DNA of 64,000 bases from Synechococcus sp. UW69 (GCF_900474185.1 NZ_UCNW01000008.1:310001-374000); one strand, 5' to 3'; shown: positions 27,674 to 37,373, counted from the first letter of the stretch. Numbers and translations are program-made. The notes: generated from the sequence alone by a model not told the origin.

Positions 27674-29448
27674 AAACGCGCCAACCCCCGCTCCTGCAGC
27701 TCTGCGAGCTGGGCATAGAGGCCACCTCGGGCCCTGAGCTCGTGATGGGTGCCCTGTTCGATCAGTTCACCTCGGCGCAACACAAGGATGCGATCGGAGG
27801 CTTCCACCGTGGCGAGACGGTGGGCAATGACGATGGCGGTCCGTTTTTGCAGAAGACGATCCAGATCGGCCTGAAGCGTCGCCTCCGTTGAAGGATCCAT
27901 GAAGGCCGTGGCTTCATCCATCACCAACACCGTTGGATTGCGGATCGCCACCCGAGCCACCGCCAGCAATTGACGCTCTCCTGAGGAAAGATTGCCGCCA
28001 CGCTCCCGCAGTTCCGTCTCCAATCCGTTGGGGAGTCTGGACAACAGGTCGTTGAGACCGAGCTCAGCACAGACCTGAACAAGCTCCTGATCACTGACCG
28101 GAGCATTCAATCGAAGATTGTCGGCCACATTGCCGCTGAACAGGAATGTGTCTTGCAGCACGACCCCCAGTTCACGCCGCAGATCTGCCATCGGGATGCT
28201 GCGGATGTCACGTCCATCCAGAAGAATGCGCCCCTGCTGGGGGTCATAGAGACGGCAGAGCAGACGAATGATGGTGCTCTTTCCGGAACCCGTGGGGCCC
28301 ACCAGCGCCACATGCTCACCAGGAGCGATGCGGAAGGAAAGATTGCGGAGGATGGGCTCATCCGGCCGGTAAGAGAAGCTCACGTTGTCGAAGATCACTT
28401 CGCCGCCACCGCCAGCAACGTGAGGATCAACCCCCTTGGCCTCGGCGATTTCGAGGGGCTGCTCCATCAACTCACCGATTCGTTCCACAGCAGTCAGTCC
28501 GCCCTGAATCTGCGTGAAGCGCTCGGCCAGTTGACGCAAAGGATCAAACAAACGCTGTGAATAAAGGATGAAGGTGGTGAGGGTGCCCAACCCCATCACG
28601 CCACTGGTCACCATCCAGCCCCCCAGAGCCAGCACCAACGCAATGGCTCCGAGCGCGACCCATTCAAGAAAAGCGGAAATGCTGCTGTCGTAAAAGATGG
28701 TGCCGTTGACAGCGTTGCGGTAAGCCGTGCCCGTGCGGAGGAAGCGGGCACTGTTGACCGTTTCGCGGCGATACATCTGAACCACCTCAAGGCCCTGGAG
28801 GTTCTCCTGAAAGTCGGCGTTGAGCTGGGAGAGCTCTTCTCGAACGCGGTAGTTGGCCTTGCGGTAGCGACGCTGCAGCCAGAGCACAGCAAGCGTCACG
28901 GGCACCTGCGTGCACAGCAAAAGCAGCCCGAGCCTCCACTCGATGAAGAGCATCGTCGAAGCAATGACCAGAAGGCTCACCAGATCACCAAGCACCCCCA
29001 CAGCACCACTGCCGAACACCTCGGCCAGAGCATCCACGTCACTCGTGAGCCGCGTGAGCAACTTGCCGACCGGCATGCCGTCGTGAAAGCGCAAAGACAG
29101 CGACAGCGAATGCTCAAAGAGGTCGTCGCGGATGCGAGCGGTAAGGCGTTGACCGACGGCCTGAATGTTGAAGCTCTGCACCCCCTGCAAGCAGAGCCTC
29201 AGCAGCACCGAGATGAAATAGAGCCCGATGATGACGCGGATCGATCCGGAAAGACTCAGCCCCGAAAGCCACGGAAGACTGGGTTCTCCGCGCAAGACAC
29301 TGACAGCCTGGCCGACGAGAAGTGGCTGAACGGCACCCGCAAAGGCCACGGGAACCAGCAGCACCAGGGTGACCAGAAGACGCCGACGATCCCGCACGAG
29401 ATAACGGCCCAGACGACGAACCCGGCGCCAATCCGCAACAGCTCCCAT
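27670..29448 (-). CDS. ABC exporter (fused permease/ATPase, MsbA-like)
   Basis: 592 residues: six membrane helices in the first ~310 residues, then the nucleotide-binding domain with Walker A GPTGSGKST, signature LSSGERQLLAVARV, Walker B VLVMDEATAFMD and the H-loop IVIAHRL. It is a half-transporter that should homodimerise to export lipids, peptides or drugs. Its start overlaps the hisG stop by one base, and GNAT follows with a 4-bp overlap, giving a hisG-ABC-GNAT operon. Substrate unknown. Confidence 0.9.
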   Translation of the reverse strand: MGAVADWRRVRRLGRYLVRDRRRLLVTLVLLVPVAFAGAVQPLLVGQAVSVLRGEPSLPWLSGLSLSGSIRVIIGLYFISVLLRLCLQGVQSFNIQAVGQRLTARIRDDLFEHSLSLSLRFHDGMPVGKLLTRLTSDVDALAEVFGSGAVGVLGDLVSLLVIASTMLFIEWRLGLLLLCTQVPVTLAVLWLQRRYRKANYRVREELSQLNADFQENLQGLEVVQMYRRETVNSARFLRTGTAYRNAVNGTIFYDSSISAFLEWVALGAIALVLALGGWMVTSGVMGLGTLTTFILYSQRLFDPLRQLAERFTQIQGGLTAVERIGELMEQPLEIAEAKGVDPHVAGGGGEVIFDNVSFSYRPDEPILRNLSFRIAPGEHVALVGPTGSGKSTIIRLLCRLYDPQQGRILLDGRDIRSIPMADLRRELGVVLQDTFLFSGNVADNLRLNAPVSDQELVQVCAELGLNDLLSRLPNGLETELRERGGNLSSGERQLLAVARVAIRNPTVLVMDEATAFMDPSTEATLQADLDRLLQKRTAIVIAHRLATVEASDRILVLRRGELIEQGTHHELRARGGLYAQLAELQERGLARL

Positions 29449-30101
29449 CAGCTGGGACTCCCGACGGGCGTTCCTGCGGCGCGGATCGCCTCAACGATGG
29501 AGGCAAGGGGACCATGGTCCAGGCGAATGGACAGCGGATGCCCCACCAGCCGAGCCGTCGACTGGAACAGGTCCTCGATGGCAATCAAGCCGTTGTCCCG
29601 CAGGGTCCGACCCGTAGCCACAAGATCCACAATCGCTTCCGACATCCCTGTGATCGGCCCCAGCTCCACCGAACCATTGAGATGCACCAACTCGACAGGA
29701 AGATCGAGTGCATCGAAATATTCCCGGGCGCAGTGCGTGAATTTGCTGGCTACCCGGCAATGGGGAGGGAGATCTGCGGCACGGGTGTAACCACTGCTCT
29801 CCTGAACCGCCACGGCCATTCGGCAACCGCCAAAGCCAAGATCCACCAGTTGGGCGACGGGAAGCTGATGTTCCTTGAGCACGTCGTATCCCACCACGCC
29901 CAGTTGGGCCTGGCCGTAGGCCACGTAAGTGGGCACATCACCGTTACGAACAAGCAGGGCCCTGGCACGTCCGCAGGGGGTGGGCACCATCAACTGGCGA
30001 TTGTTCTTGTCGAGAACAGCTGAGAAATCAAGACCTGCCGCCGCAAATCGGGCGACCGAATCCTTAAGTAGCGCTCCTTTGGCCAACGCGACGGTGATCA
30101 T
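29448..30101 (-). CDS. hisG: ATP phosphoribosyltransferase, short form
   Basis: 217 residues. First enzyme of histidine biosynthesis, joining ATP and PRPP. Signatures include [34 protein letters not shown] and the PRPP-binding segment [16 protein letters not shown]. It lacks the C-terminal regulatory ACT-like domain, so it is the short HisG that needs HisZ as partner; hisZ is not in this window. It heads an operon with an ABC exporter and a GNAT enzyme. Confidence 0.93.
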   Translation of the reverse strand: MITVALAKGALLKDSVARFAAAGLDFSAVLDKNNRQLMVPTPCGRARALLVRNGDVPTYVAYGQAQLGVVGYDVLKEHQLPVAQLVDLGFGGCRMAVAVQESSGYTRAADLPPHCRVASKFTHCAREYFDALDLPVELVHLNGSVELGPITGMSEAIVDLVATGRTLRDNGLIAIEDLFQSTARLVGHPLSIRLDHGPLASIVEAIRAAGTPVGSPS

Positions 30102-30141
30102 GGGTCCAGCGCTGACCGGTTAACCAGGCAGGACTTTAACG

Positions 30142-30927
30142 ATGCATTCCTCACTTCATGCCCTGCCGGTGCTGCAAGACAACGTGATCTGGGTCTGGGT
30201 GAAGGGAGCGGAGGCCGTTGTGATCGACCCCGCCATCGCCTCTCCGGTGCGTGACTGGCTGGAGCAACGCCAGTTAAAACTGGCCGCTGTGCTGCAGACC
30301 CATCACCATTCCGACCACATCGGAGGAACACCGGATCTGCTGAAGCGTTGGCCCAAAGCCGAGGTCATTGCATCCAGAGCTGACCGGGAGCGGATTCCTT
30401 TCCAAACCATGCCGGTGGGGGATGGTGACCAGCTCACCGTGCTGGGAGAGCAGGTGGACGTCATGGATGTCGCCGCCCACACCAGGGCCCACATCGCTTT
30501 TTTCATCCCGAACCTGCAAGACGAGGCCATGGGCCCCGTCTTGTTCTGCGGTGACACCTTGTTCGGAGCAGGCTGCGGCCGCCTGTTCGAAGGCACCGCT
30601 GAACAGATGCATGAAGCCCTGCAAAAGCTGGCCAGCCTCCCTGACGAGACCAAGGTTTGTTGCGCCCATGAATACACAGAGGCCAACCTGCAATGGGCCG
30701 TTGAGCAACGCCCTGAGGAAACGGTTCTGGCTGACCGCTTGCAGGAGGTGCGAACCCTTCGTTCAAAAGGCGCCCTCAGTCTTCCGAGCAGCATCGGTGT
30801 AGAACGTCGCACCAACCTGTTCCTGCAAGCCAAAACAGCCACCGAGTTGGGGGTGCTGCGCACACGGAAGGATCAGTGGAGACCGGGGATGCCCCAACGC
30901 GAAGAACGGGATCACCAACGGCGATGA
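30142..30927 (+). CDS. gloB: Hydroxyacylglutathione hydrolase (glyoxalase II)
   Basis: 261-residue metallo-beta-lactamase-fold enzyme that hydrolyses S-lactoylglutathione in methylglyoxal detoxification. The two-metal site is seen as [10 protein letters not shown], with further ligands in [25 protein letters not shown] and the CCAHEYT segment. The C-terminal GloB helical domain ([11 protein letters not shown], ending in an RKDQW tail) is present. Divergent from hisG, with about 40 bp between them. Confidence 0.92.
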   Translation: MHSSLHALPVLQDNVIWVWVKGAEAVVIDPAIASPVRDWLEQRQLKLAAVLQTHHHSDHIGGTPDLLKRWPKAEVIASRADRERIPFQTMPVGDGDQLTVLGEQVDVMDVAAHTRAHIAFFIPNLQDEAMGPVLFCGDTLFGAGCGRLFEGTAEQMHEALQKLASLPDETKVCCAHEYTEANLQWAVEQRPEETVLADRLQEVRTLRSKGALSLPSSIGVERRTNLFLQAKTATELGVLRTRKDQWRPGMPQREERDHQRR

Positions 30928-30955
30928 TCATGGTGAACGCGTGAAGAAACACCCC

Positions 30956-31348
30956 ATGAGCGCTAAGGCCATCACCACTCAAGACGCGCCTGCACCGGTT
31001 GGGCCCTACAACCAAGCCGTCCTTGCCGGCGAGTGGCTCTACTGCTCTGGGCAGATTCCGCTTGATCCAACCACTGGGGAGATGGTGGGAAACGGTGATG
31101 TCGCCGCGGAAACGCATCAGGTGCTGAAGAACCTAGTCGCTGTCTTAAAAGAGGCCGGAGCCACGCCTAAGCAAGTGGTTCGCACAACGGTGTTCCTGGC
31201 AGACCTCAGCGACTTTCAGACCGTCAACGGCATCTATGCCGAAGTGTTTGGGAGCGGGGTCAGCCCAGCACGGGCCTGCGTTCAAGTGGCAGCACTCCCC
31301 AAGGGAGCAAGGGTGGAAATCGACTGTGTCGCATGGCTTGGAACCTGA
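30956..31348 (+). CDS. ridA: RidA/YjgF-family enamine/imine deaminase
   Basis: 130 residues from the ATG at 30956; a GTG at 30941 would add five residues. Family marks are APAPVGPYNQAVLAGEWLYCSGQIPLD near the N-terminus, the Arg in PARACVQVAALPKGARVEID, and the C-terminal VEID segment. RidA hydrolyses reactive 2-aminoacrylate from PLP enzymes. It follows gloB on the same strand; both deal with reactive metabolites. Confidence 0.9.
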   Translation: MSAKAITTQDAPAPVGPYNQAVLAGEWLYCSGQIPLDPTTGEMVGNGDVAAETHQVLKNLVAVLKEAGATPKQVVRTTVFLADLSDFQTVNGIYAEVFGSGVSPARACVQVAALPKGARVEIDCVAWLGT

Positions 31349-31393
31349 GCCTGACCCACGGGGGCATAGGTTGGAACTGGCTTCAGTGGTCCT

Positions 31394-31621
31394 ATGCCTC
31401 AGGCGAAACTCACCATCGGTGAATTAGAGGCGGGCTATCCGATGTATTGCAAGGCGCTGAGGCGCCTCCTCCAGCAAGGGAAAACAGCTCAAGATATTGA
31501 ACGCACCGTCTGCTGGGGACATCTTGAAACCCTGAACCGCTGCCTTCCAACCCGTTACAAATCACCCTCCTACCTGCTGGCCCTGATCCGCCGCGATCTG
31601 GAAAAGCCTCAGGAAACCTGA
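31394..31621 (+). CDS. Small conserved hypothetical protein (paralogue of 6406-6639)
   Basis: 75 residues with the same LEAG-x5-C-x-ALRRL and RTVCW-x2-L pattern as the protein at 6.4 kb, then LPTRYKSPSYLL. The duplication and conserved Cys/Trp core suggest a genuine small protein family, probably cytosolic. Function unknown. It follows ridA on the same strand with a 45-bp gap. Confidence 0.66.
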   Translation: MPQAKLTIGELEAGYPMYCKALRRLLQQGKTAQDIERTVCWGHLETLNRCLPTRYKSPSYLLALIRRDLEKPQET

Positions 31622-31720
31622 AACTGATCAACTCAGAGGTTTCCCATACATCACTAGGCGAACGCTTCATTTTCAAGCGAAAAACACAGTTAAACCAGGG
31701 TGAGAAGCAAGGTCCTGGGA

Positions 31721-31894
31721 ATGACCCGCTGTATTTTTCGCAAACCAAAACGGCAATTCAGGTTCAGTCAGTGGCTTGCCGTGACAATGGTGATGCTGGG
31801 GGCTGCCCTGTGCCTGGAACTGCAGGCAGGGCTGAGCCCCGACCAGGAAACACGTGAGACGTCACCCTTAGTGGGCCAGCTTCACCATCCTTGA
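31721..31894 (+). CDS. Small single-pass membrane protein, hypothetical
   Basis: About 57 residues from the ATG at 31721, with a GTG 21 bp upstream as alternative. A basic N-terminus (RCIFRKPKRQFRF) precedes one hydrophobic helix (WLAVTMVMLGAALCLEL) and a short polar tail, giving a signal-anchor or secreted peptide. No family recognised. Confidence 0.42.
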   Translation: MTRCIFRKPKRQFRFSQWLAVTMVMLGAALCLELQAGLSPDQETRETSPLVGQLHHP

Positions 31895-31937
31895 TCGAAA
31901 ACTGCTCTTAGCGAAGGGGGAGCATGACAATGCAGGG

Positions 31938-32180
31938 ATGACCATTGAAAAGCTCGAGCAGCTTGCCGCGGTGATCGTGACGGCTGGCCTTGTCGCCGGC
32001 AATTTCCTGTTGTTCACCCCCTGGCGAGATGGCCGAGATCCGAGACAGCAACATCCTGAAAGCTCGATGCCTCAGAACTCGAGATCGCTTCGATTCATCG
32101 GCATGAATACAGATTCCAATGGAACAGATCAGCGACTAACAAGCACTCAAAGAGCAGATAACCAAAAGCAGAACAAATAG
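31938..32180 (+). CDS. Hypothetical small protein with N-terminal membrane segment
   Basis: 80 residues. LAAVIVTAGLVAGNFLLFTPW is a plausible membrane helix, and the rest is polar and low in complexity (NSRSLRF, then DSNGTDQRLTSTQRADNQKQNK). The first half looks coding, but the tail enters AT-richer sequence and may be an artefact of a lost stop. No ribosome site stands out. Confidence 0.35.
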   Translation: MTIEKLEQLAAVIVTAGLVAGNFLLFTPWRDGRDPRQQHPESSMPQNSRSLRFIGMNTDSNGTDQRLTSTQRADNQKQNK

Positions 32181-32564
32181 ACCAACACCTGAACCATCCA
32201 TAGCACCAGTAAAAATCAAAAAGAATCCACGCGAATAACTGGCCGAAACGGAAGGCAGCTTGCGTTTGTAACGACAAGGGTAAAGTACCTATTGCATTCA
32301 AATGTGAAAGGAGTAGAGAAGATACAGCCGAGGACAAGAAAGATGAGGAAAACTACACTCATTCCTCAAGAGGTCTATGCATCACGAACCAATCCAAAAG
32401 CAGGCGGAGTTAATCTTTCACTAAGCACAAAAAAAGAGAAACTCAAGACCTATCACGCAAAGCAAGACATTGCCTAGAACCGGCAAAAATACAAAATCAA
32501 TCAGAAAGACCGAGCTGAGCGATACTTGATCTAATTCCAAATAAATACTCCATGCTGAAAATCA
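32181..32564. other. AT-rich gap upstream of phoH2
   Basis: 384 bp of notably lower GC than the neighbours. A 61-codon plus-strand frame at 32292-32477 (basic, HSNVKGVEKIQPRTRKMRK start) and a hydrophobic minus-strand frame at 32095-32337 exist, but neither has a convincing ribosome site. The stretch probably holds the phoH promoter and possibly a short upstream ORF. Confidence 0.4.
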
Positions 32565-33953
32565 ATGAAAGGAAAAATTGTTGTTCTCGACACGAATGTG
32601 CTACTCCATGACCCCGAAGCTCCACACCGCTTTGGAAACTTGAGAGTCGTGATTCCAATGCAGGTGGTCGAAGAAATTGATCGATTCAAAAAAGATCACT
32701 CTGAGAAAGGAAGGAATGCCCGCAGGATTTCAAGACTCTTGGATTCCTATCGACAGCGAGGAAGCCTTGCTGATGGCGTGCTGATTGAAGGCACTGACAA
32801 GGGAATGCTGCAAGTGATTTTCTGTCAGACCAACGCCCTCAAAGAATTACCTCCAGAGCTGGGGGTTGGCGGCGGCGACAACAACATCCTCGCGGTGGCC
32901 TTGGAGCAGATGCGATGCAGTGGGCTGAAAGAGGCGCCTGAAGTTGTCCTTATCAGCAAAGACATCAATCTGAGGATCAAGGCTGATGCGGTGGGATTAC
33001 AAGCCGAGGACTACATCAACGACAACGTCTCCATCGACGATTTGTACTCAGGATTCCGTGAGCTCAGTACAGATGCTCAGACGATGAAGACACTGCATGA
33101 CGAAGATCAACTCCCTCTCGCAGCAGTAACAGATAGCGAAGAACAACATCTCCAAGCCAATGAAGGCGTAGTGATGGTGGATCAGCACAACGACAGCCAC
33201 ACCCTGCTTGCCCGTCATCAAGGCAACAGCAACACCCTCAAACCTCTGTACTGGCTGAATCGCGCCCATTTGGGGCGGATCAAGGCGCGAAACCGAGAGC
33301 AAAGCTTCGCGCTGGATTTGCTGCTCGATCCATCCATCGCACTGGTGACGTTGGTGGGCAAGGCAGGAACAGGCAAAACATTGTTGGCCCTGGCAGCAGG
33401 TTTACACCAGGTCGCTGATACCCATCAATACGCACGATTATTGGTGACGCGCCCGCCGATCTCACTCGGGAAAGACATTGGCTACCTGCCGGGAACGCTT
33501 GAAGAAAAACTTGGTCCATGGATGAAGCCGATCATCGACAACATTGACTTCATCACCGGCACTTCACCTGGCGATGACGCTGAACAGACGAAAAGACAAA
33601 AGCAGCGAGAGCCACGTAACGCCTGGGCAGACCTCCAAGGCATGGGCTTACTGGAGGTTGAAGCCATCAACACCATTCGTGGGCGATCGATTCCCAATCA
33701 GTTCCTGGTGGTGGATGAAGCGCAAAACCTAACTCCCCTGGAAGTGAAGACCATCGTCACGCGGGTGGGCGAGGGCACCAAGGTTGTCTTCACCGGTGAT
33801 CCCTATCAAATCGACAATCCCTATGTCGATGCGGAAAGCAACGGGCTCACATGGCTGGTCGAAAAGCTCAAAGGTCAGCCCCTCGTGGGACACATGACCC
33901 TCACGAAGGGAGAGCGCAGTGAACTTGCTGAGCTGGCCGCAAACATCCTCTGA
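32565..33953 (+). CDS. PhoH2: PIN domain fused to PhoH ATPase
   Basis: 462 residues. Residues 1-150 are a PIN-type ribonuclease domain: VVLDTNVLLHDP, VVEEIDRFKK, GGGDNNILAVALE and the VVLISKDINLRIKA acidic site. Residues ~240-462 are PhoH: Walker A LVGKAGTGKT, Walker B FLVVDEAQNL and the FTGDPYQIDNPY motif. Such PhoH2 proteins are sequence-specific RNA helicase/RNases, and in some bacteria they pair with a small antitoxin. A LOG protein follows 31 bp downstream. Confidence 0.92.
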   Translation: MKGKIVVLDTNVLLHDPEAPHRFGNLRVVIPMQVVEEIDRFKKDHSEKGRNARRISRLLDSYRQRGSLADGVLIEGTDKGMLQVIFCQTNALKELPPELGVGGGDNNILAVALEQMRCSGLKEAPEVVLISKDINLRIKADAVGLQAEDYINDNVSIDDLYSGFRELSTDAQTMKTLHDEDQLPLAAVTDSEEQHLQANEGVVMVDQHNDSHTLLARHQGNSNTLKPLYWLNRAHLGRIKARNREQSFALDLLLDPSIALVTLVGKAGTGKTLLALAAGLHQVADTHQYARLLVTRPPISLGKDIGYLPGTLEEKLGPWMKPIIDNIDFITGTSPGDDAEQTKRQKQREPRNAWADLQGMGLLEVEAINTIRGRSIPNQFLVVDEAQNLTPLEVKTIVTRVGEGTKVVFTGDPYQIDNPYVDAESNGLTWLVEKLKGQPLVGHMTLTKGERSELAELAANIL

Positions 33954-33984
33954 TTCATAACGACATAACCAAGAACTCATCACC

Positions 33985-34863
33985 ATGACTCAATTTGCTA
34001 ATTACTCAAAACCCGAGCAAACAAATCTGGATGCCATTCTGAAATCAACAACCTACAAAATCGCCCATGAAGATCCAGAATTACTGAACAGCAGCGCCAT
34101 GCGAGGTGTGAGAATGCTGCTTGAGATCACCAAACCAGATCTTCATCTGCAAACAGCCGGCATTGAATCAACCATCATTGTTTTTGGTGGAGCCAGAATT
34201 ATCGATAGAGAAACTGCAACACAGCGACTCAAGGAAGCAGAACAACACCTGAGTAAAGATCCAGGATCTTCAAGCTTAAAAAGACAGGTAATTCATCATC
34301 AACAGTTAGTGGAGCTATCTCGTTTTTACGATTCAGCCCGTGAATTCGCCCGCTTAGCATCTCAGCATGGCCAAGGCAACAAAGAAAAAGACCATGGATG
34401 CTCATCACACGTGATCGTGACCGGCGGTGGGCCAGGCATTATGGAAGCAGCGAACCGTGGCGCCTTTGAAGCCGGATGCCGATCGATCGGACTCAACATC
34501 TCCCTACCGTTTGAACAACACCCAAACCCCTACATCACTCCAGACCTTTGCTTTAATTTCAATTATTTCTCTCTTCGAAAATTCCATTTTGTGATGCGCT
34601 CCATTGGAGCCATTCTCTTTCCAGGTGGATTTGGCACGCTGGATGAACTGTTTGAGCTACTCACCTTGAGACAGGTTGGTACAAAAGGAAGCATGCCAAT
34701 TGTCCTCTTTGGCAAAGACTTCTGGAAGCGGCTTGTTGATTTTGAATACCTCGCTGAGACAGGCTTGATTTCAGGTGATGACTTGAAATTAATTCATTTT
34801 TCCGATACTCCAGAAGAGGCCTGGGACTACATACGAAGCCACACGGCATCAACCAGACAATGA
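33985..34863 (+). CDS. LOG-family protein (TIGR00730-like)
   Basis: 292 residues with a Rossmann fold. Conserved segments are IIVFGGARI, VTGGGPGIMEAANRGAFEAG and the LOG signature PGGFGTLDELFE, with the catalytic Arg/Glu arrangement (RKFHFVMRSIG). LOG enzymes release free bases from nucleoside 5'-monophosphates (cytokinin-type phosphoribohydrolases). An extra N-terminal region of about 100 residues distinguishes it from the minimal 190-residue form. It shares direction with phoH2 and may be cotranscribed. Confidence 0.85.
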   Translation: MTQFANYSKPEQTNLDAILKSTTYKIAHEDPELLNSSAMRGVRMLLEITKPDLHLQTAGIESTIIVFGGARIIDRETATQRLKEAEQHLSKDPGSSSLKRQVIHHQQLVELSRFYDSAREFARLASQHGQGNKEKDHGCSSHVIVTGGGPGIMEAANRGAFEAGCRSIGLNISLPFEQHPNPYITPDLCFNFNYFSLRKFHFVMRSIGAILFPGGFGTLDELFELLTLRQVGTKGSMPIVLFGKDFWKRLVDFEYLAETGLISGDDLKLIHFSDTPEEAWDYIRSHTASTRQ

Positions 34864-34884
34864 AAACCCCGCCATTGCTGACGG

Positions 34885-34955
34885 GGCGAAGTGTTTGAGG
34901 CTTTATCGGGAGATGGATAGAGACAAACAGTGCCTTGCTCTTATCAATTCAAGCC
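34885..34955. repeat. Dispersed intergenic repeat, diverged copy 1
   Basis: Contains TTTATCGGGAGATGGATA followed by a short related stretch. It matches copies at 38815-38905 and 55590-55700. It lies after the LOG gene, behind a CCCCG/CGGGG hairpin (34868-34887). Confidence 0.5.
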
Positions 34956-34973
34956 AAGGCCTAACGTTGGTCT

Positions 34974-36104
34974 TCAAAGCACTCTCGCCACAGCTGGAAT
35001 ACGTCTGAGCTGACCAGCAAGACCGAACGAAACAATAGTCGTCACAACGGTTGCAGATATTGCAATGAGCCAAGGGTTGATTCCGATAAAACCAATTGCC
35101 ATCAAAACCCCCACAAGAATCAATGAATGAATAACATACGCTCCATAGCTGTTAACTCCAGCGGTTGCCAACCATTGGCCAAAGCGATCTTCATTGCGCT
35201 GGAACCACAAGATTAGATAGGAGAGAATTCCCCATGCGATGAAGGGATGGAAGAATTTACCAAGAAAGACTAATTTTGCCGGCTTATCCACCAGGCCAGG
35301 ATTGAATGACAGAGTCAGGGCAAGGCCAAGGAAAAATAGGATTAAAAACATGGAAAAGCGGAACCACTTCACAACAAGATGAGTGTCGAGTCTTTCAAAC
35401 CAGCGATGGAACGACGCCTTACATCCCGCAAAAAACAAGAATGCATATGTAAAAATGTGCATTCCTTGTACGCCCAGACCATTTAAAGGTGACTTCACTA
35501 AAGCAGACCAGAGTTCGGTTTGCGTTGTCATCACCACTTCAAGAGACCCTAGAACCACAGCACTGATCAACCATGAACGCATCCTTGGCGTGGAAACAGA
35601 TGTATCGACTGCATATTGATCTCCTCTCAGCGCCACCCAGGCACAATAGAGCAAATCAAACGCAAACAGAACGACTAAAAACCACAACACAATTACGGTA
35701 TTAAAAGGAAGATCACTCAATGGCAATTTCGCAAAAGGGCTGGCCGGCGAGAGCCTGCTGAGCAGAATTAAGCTGTTGTTAATCAACAGCATGCCAACCA
35801 AGAAGGGAACACCAAGTCGAAAGAGGCGGTCTTTCAAATAGTGCACCACTCCCTTCTTATGCACTGAGCGAGGAACAAAATATCCAGAGATCAAAAACAT
35901 CATCGGCATGATGAAAGAATTTATCGCATACATGTACCAGGTGAAAAATCCTTTAAAGAATGGACCAACAGATTCCTCAACCGGAATGCGAACTCCCAAC
36001 CAGCCAATACCCCCTCCAAAAGCTATTGGGACATGGAGTGCAATGACGAGAGCAACCACCACTGCCTTGATTTGATCCAGATAAAGCGAACGCTTCACAG
36101 TCAT
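34974..36104 (-). CDS. Acyltransferase 3 family (OafA-like) membrane protein
   Basis: 376 residues with about ten membrane helices. The N-terminal pattern SLYLDQIKAVVVALVIALHVPIAF carries the conserved His of acyltransferase 3 enzymes, and FIMPMMFLISGYFVPRS is the second conserved block. Such enzymes O-acetylate surface polysaccharides or lipids. The base composition is AT-richer than neighbours. It stands alone in a repeat-rich accessory stretch. Confidence 0.83.
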   Translation of the reverse strand: MTVKRSLYLDQIKAVVVALVIALHVPIAFGGGIGWLGVRIPVEESVGPFFKGFFTWYMYAINSFIMPMMFLISGYFVPRSVHKKGVVHYLKDRLFRLGVPFLVGMLLINNSLILLSRLSPASPFAKLPLSDLPFNTVIVLWFLVVLFAFDLLYCAWVALRGDQYAVDTSVSTPRMRSWLISAVVLGSLEVVMTTQTELWSALVKSPLNGLGVQGMHIFTYAFLFFAGCKASFHRWFERLDTHLVVKWFRFSMFLILFFLGLALTLSFNPGLVDKPAKLVFLGKFFHPFIAWGILSYLILWFQRNEDRFGQWLATAGVNSYGAYVIHSLILVGVLMAIGFIGINPWLIAISATVVTTIVSFGLAGQLRRIPAVARVL

Positions 36105-36294
36105 TGATTGTCGAACGGTTATAGATCTAGTTTCACCAGGGATACCAGGTTATTGCTCCCCCATATGGGTGATACCTACCTGAGAAGTGAGTGAGTCATG
36201 AAGCCAATATGTGTCATTGAATGCTTTTGCATGGCAGTGCAACGCCCCTCGAATACTCCGTCGCGGCTACGGCCTGCGAACAACTGCCAAATCC

Positions 36295-36306
36295 GGGGGG
36301 GGGGGG
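36295..36306 (+). repeat. 12-bp poly-G tract
   Basis: An uninterrupted run of 12 G in the 289-bp gap between the acyltransferase gene and the next plus-strand gene. I see no gene in that gap. Such tracts slip easily, and can also be a sequencing weak point. Confidence 0.9.
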
Positions 36307-36393
36307 TACTCAATTTCAGCAGTCCCATCCACCAGTTGAGGGATGCGGGCCTGCGGGGACCCGGGTCAAACTTTCCGCATCAACAAACCATCA

Positions 36394-36690
36394 ATGAAAT
36401 ATCTGCCACACCTTATGGCCCTCCTGCTGGTCGGGAGTACTGCTGCTCACGCACGCGTAAAGGATCACTTCGAGAAAGCTGTTATGGAGTGCATATCAAA
36501 TCCAAGTGAGATGAATTGCAAAATGGCGGCAGAGTCAGCCGATCAATATGCCTACAGGTTGAGAAATAGCGATAAGAAGTGTCTTACCGTCGTCGCTGTT
36601 GTTGGTGCTACAGCAGTAACAGCACCATTTATGGGCAAACCCGAGCTGCTGATCGATGAATGGAACCGTTACCAAGAAGGATGCGGTTGA
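36394..36690 (+). CDS. Small secreted hypothetical protein
   Basis: 98 residues from the ATG at 36394, with a signal peptide (LPHLMALLLVGSTAAHA). The mature part is helical with four Cys (VMECISNPSEMNCKMAAES, then KKCLTVV and a C-terminal EGCG), probably disulphide-bonded in the periplasm. Short A/V-rich stretch (VVAVVGATAVTAPF) near the end. No family recognised. It lies about 90 bp after a poly-G tract. Confidence 0.55.
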   Translation: MKYLPHLMALLLVGSTAAHARVKDHFEKAVMECISNPSEMNCKMAAESADQYAYRLRNSDKKCLTVVAVVGATAVTAPFMGKPELLIDEWNRYQEGCG

Positions 36691-36895
36691 GGAATGTTGA
36701 AAGCAACCAGATCTCCATACCGGTTAAAGACTCACTCCCAGGTGGCAACCCAGCAACCTGTCTGGTCTTCGTGCGTCAGGAACGGGTAAAGCCAGACCAG
36801 CAACAGCTTCTCCACCACTGGCTCCCCAAGGTCTTTGCGCGCGCCCAGAAAAGATCATTCTCATGGACCAGCCTTCGATGGATTGGGTCTTGGAT

Positions 36896-37225
36896 CTAAA
36901 CACCACCGGCGCAGCCGTTCCATTTGTTGCAGGGGCGTTCCCAGAACACACGCAGTTGTCCCCTGGGTGACTTGAAGATCAGTCCACCTTCCTCGGCGAT
37001 GCGTTCGTAGCTCTTGCCCTGCTGGTCAGCAGCGAAGAAGTAAGCGACATTGTCGCGATAAACCCTGACGTTGCCTTGTCGTTGGCTGAAGCCGCATTCC
37101 TTCAGTTCAGTCGGTGAGAAACCTCTCTCCTGGGTAAAACACCAGACATCAGCAGTGTCGGCACGGGCTGGTGCAAGCAGGGCGGTGATGGCGATGGCTG
37201 CAGCGGCCAGTGTTGTGCGAATCAT
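36896..37225 (-). CDS. Small secreted hypothetical protein with four Cys
   Basis: 109 residues from the ATG at 37225, with a signal peptide (LAAAAIAITALLAPARA). The mature domain has Cys in WCFTQERGF, KECGFSQRQ, RPCNKW and NGCAGG, and a YFFAADQQGKSYERIAEEGGL strand pattern, consistent with a small disulphide-stabilised periplasmic domain. An upstream ATG at 37240 is also possible. Function unknown. Confidence 0.55.
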   Translation of the reverse strand: MIRTTLAAAAIAITALLAPARADTADVWCFTQERGFSPTELKECGFSQRQGNVRVYRDNVAYFFAADQQGKSYERIAEEGGLIFKSPRGQLRVFWERPCNKWNGCAGGV

Positions 37226-37373
37226 CGTGTCCAAGGGCATGGGTGGGTGTACTTCCAATCAACCGCAGCGTGGACACTGGCGACCAGGTCGCCCAGCAGC
37301 GAAAGGGCAATGCGAGTGTCTTTGGATATCGGACAAACGTGACTGCCTTGAGGTTTCCCCTAGGTGAGTAAGC

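Noticed and set aside
36198-36509. A 103-codon plus-strand ORF across the poly-G tract
   Set aside because: It reads through the G run and overlaps a secreted protein gene with a proper signal peptide in another frame.
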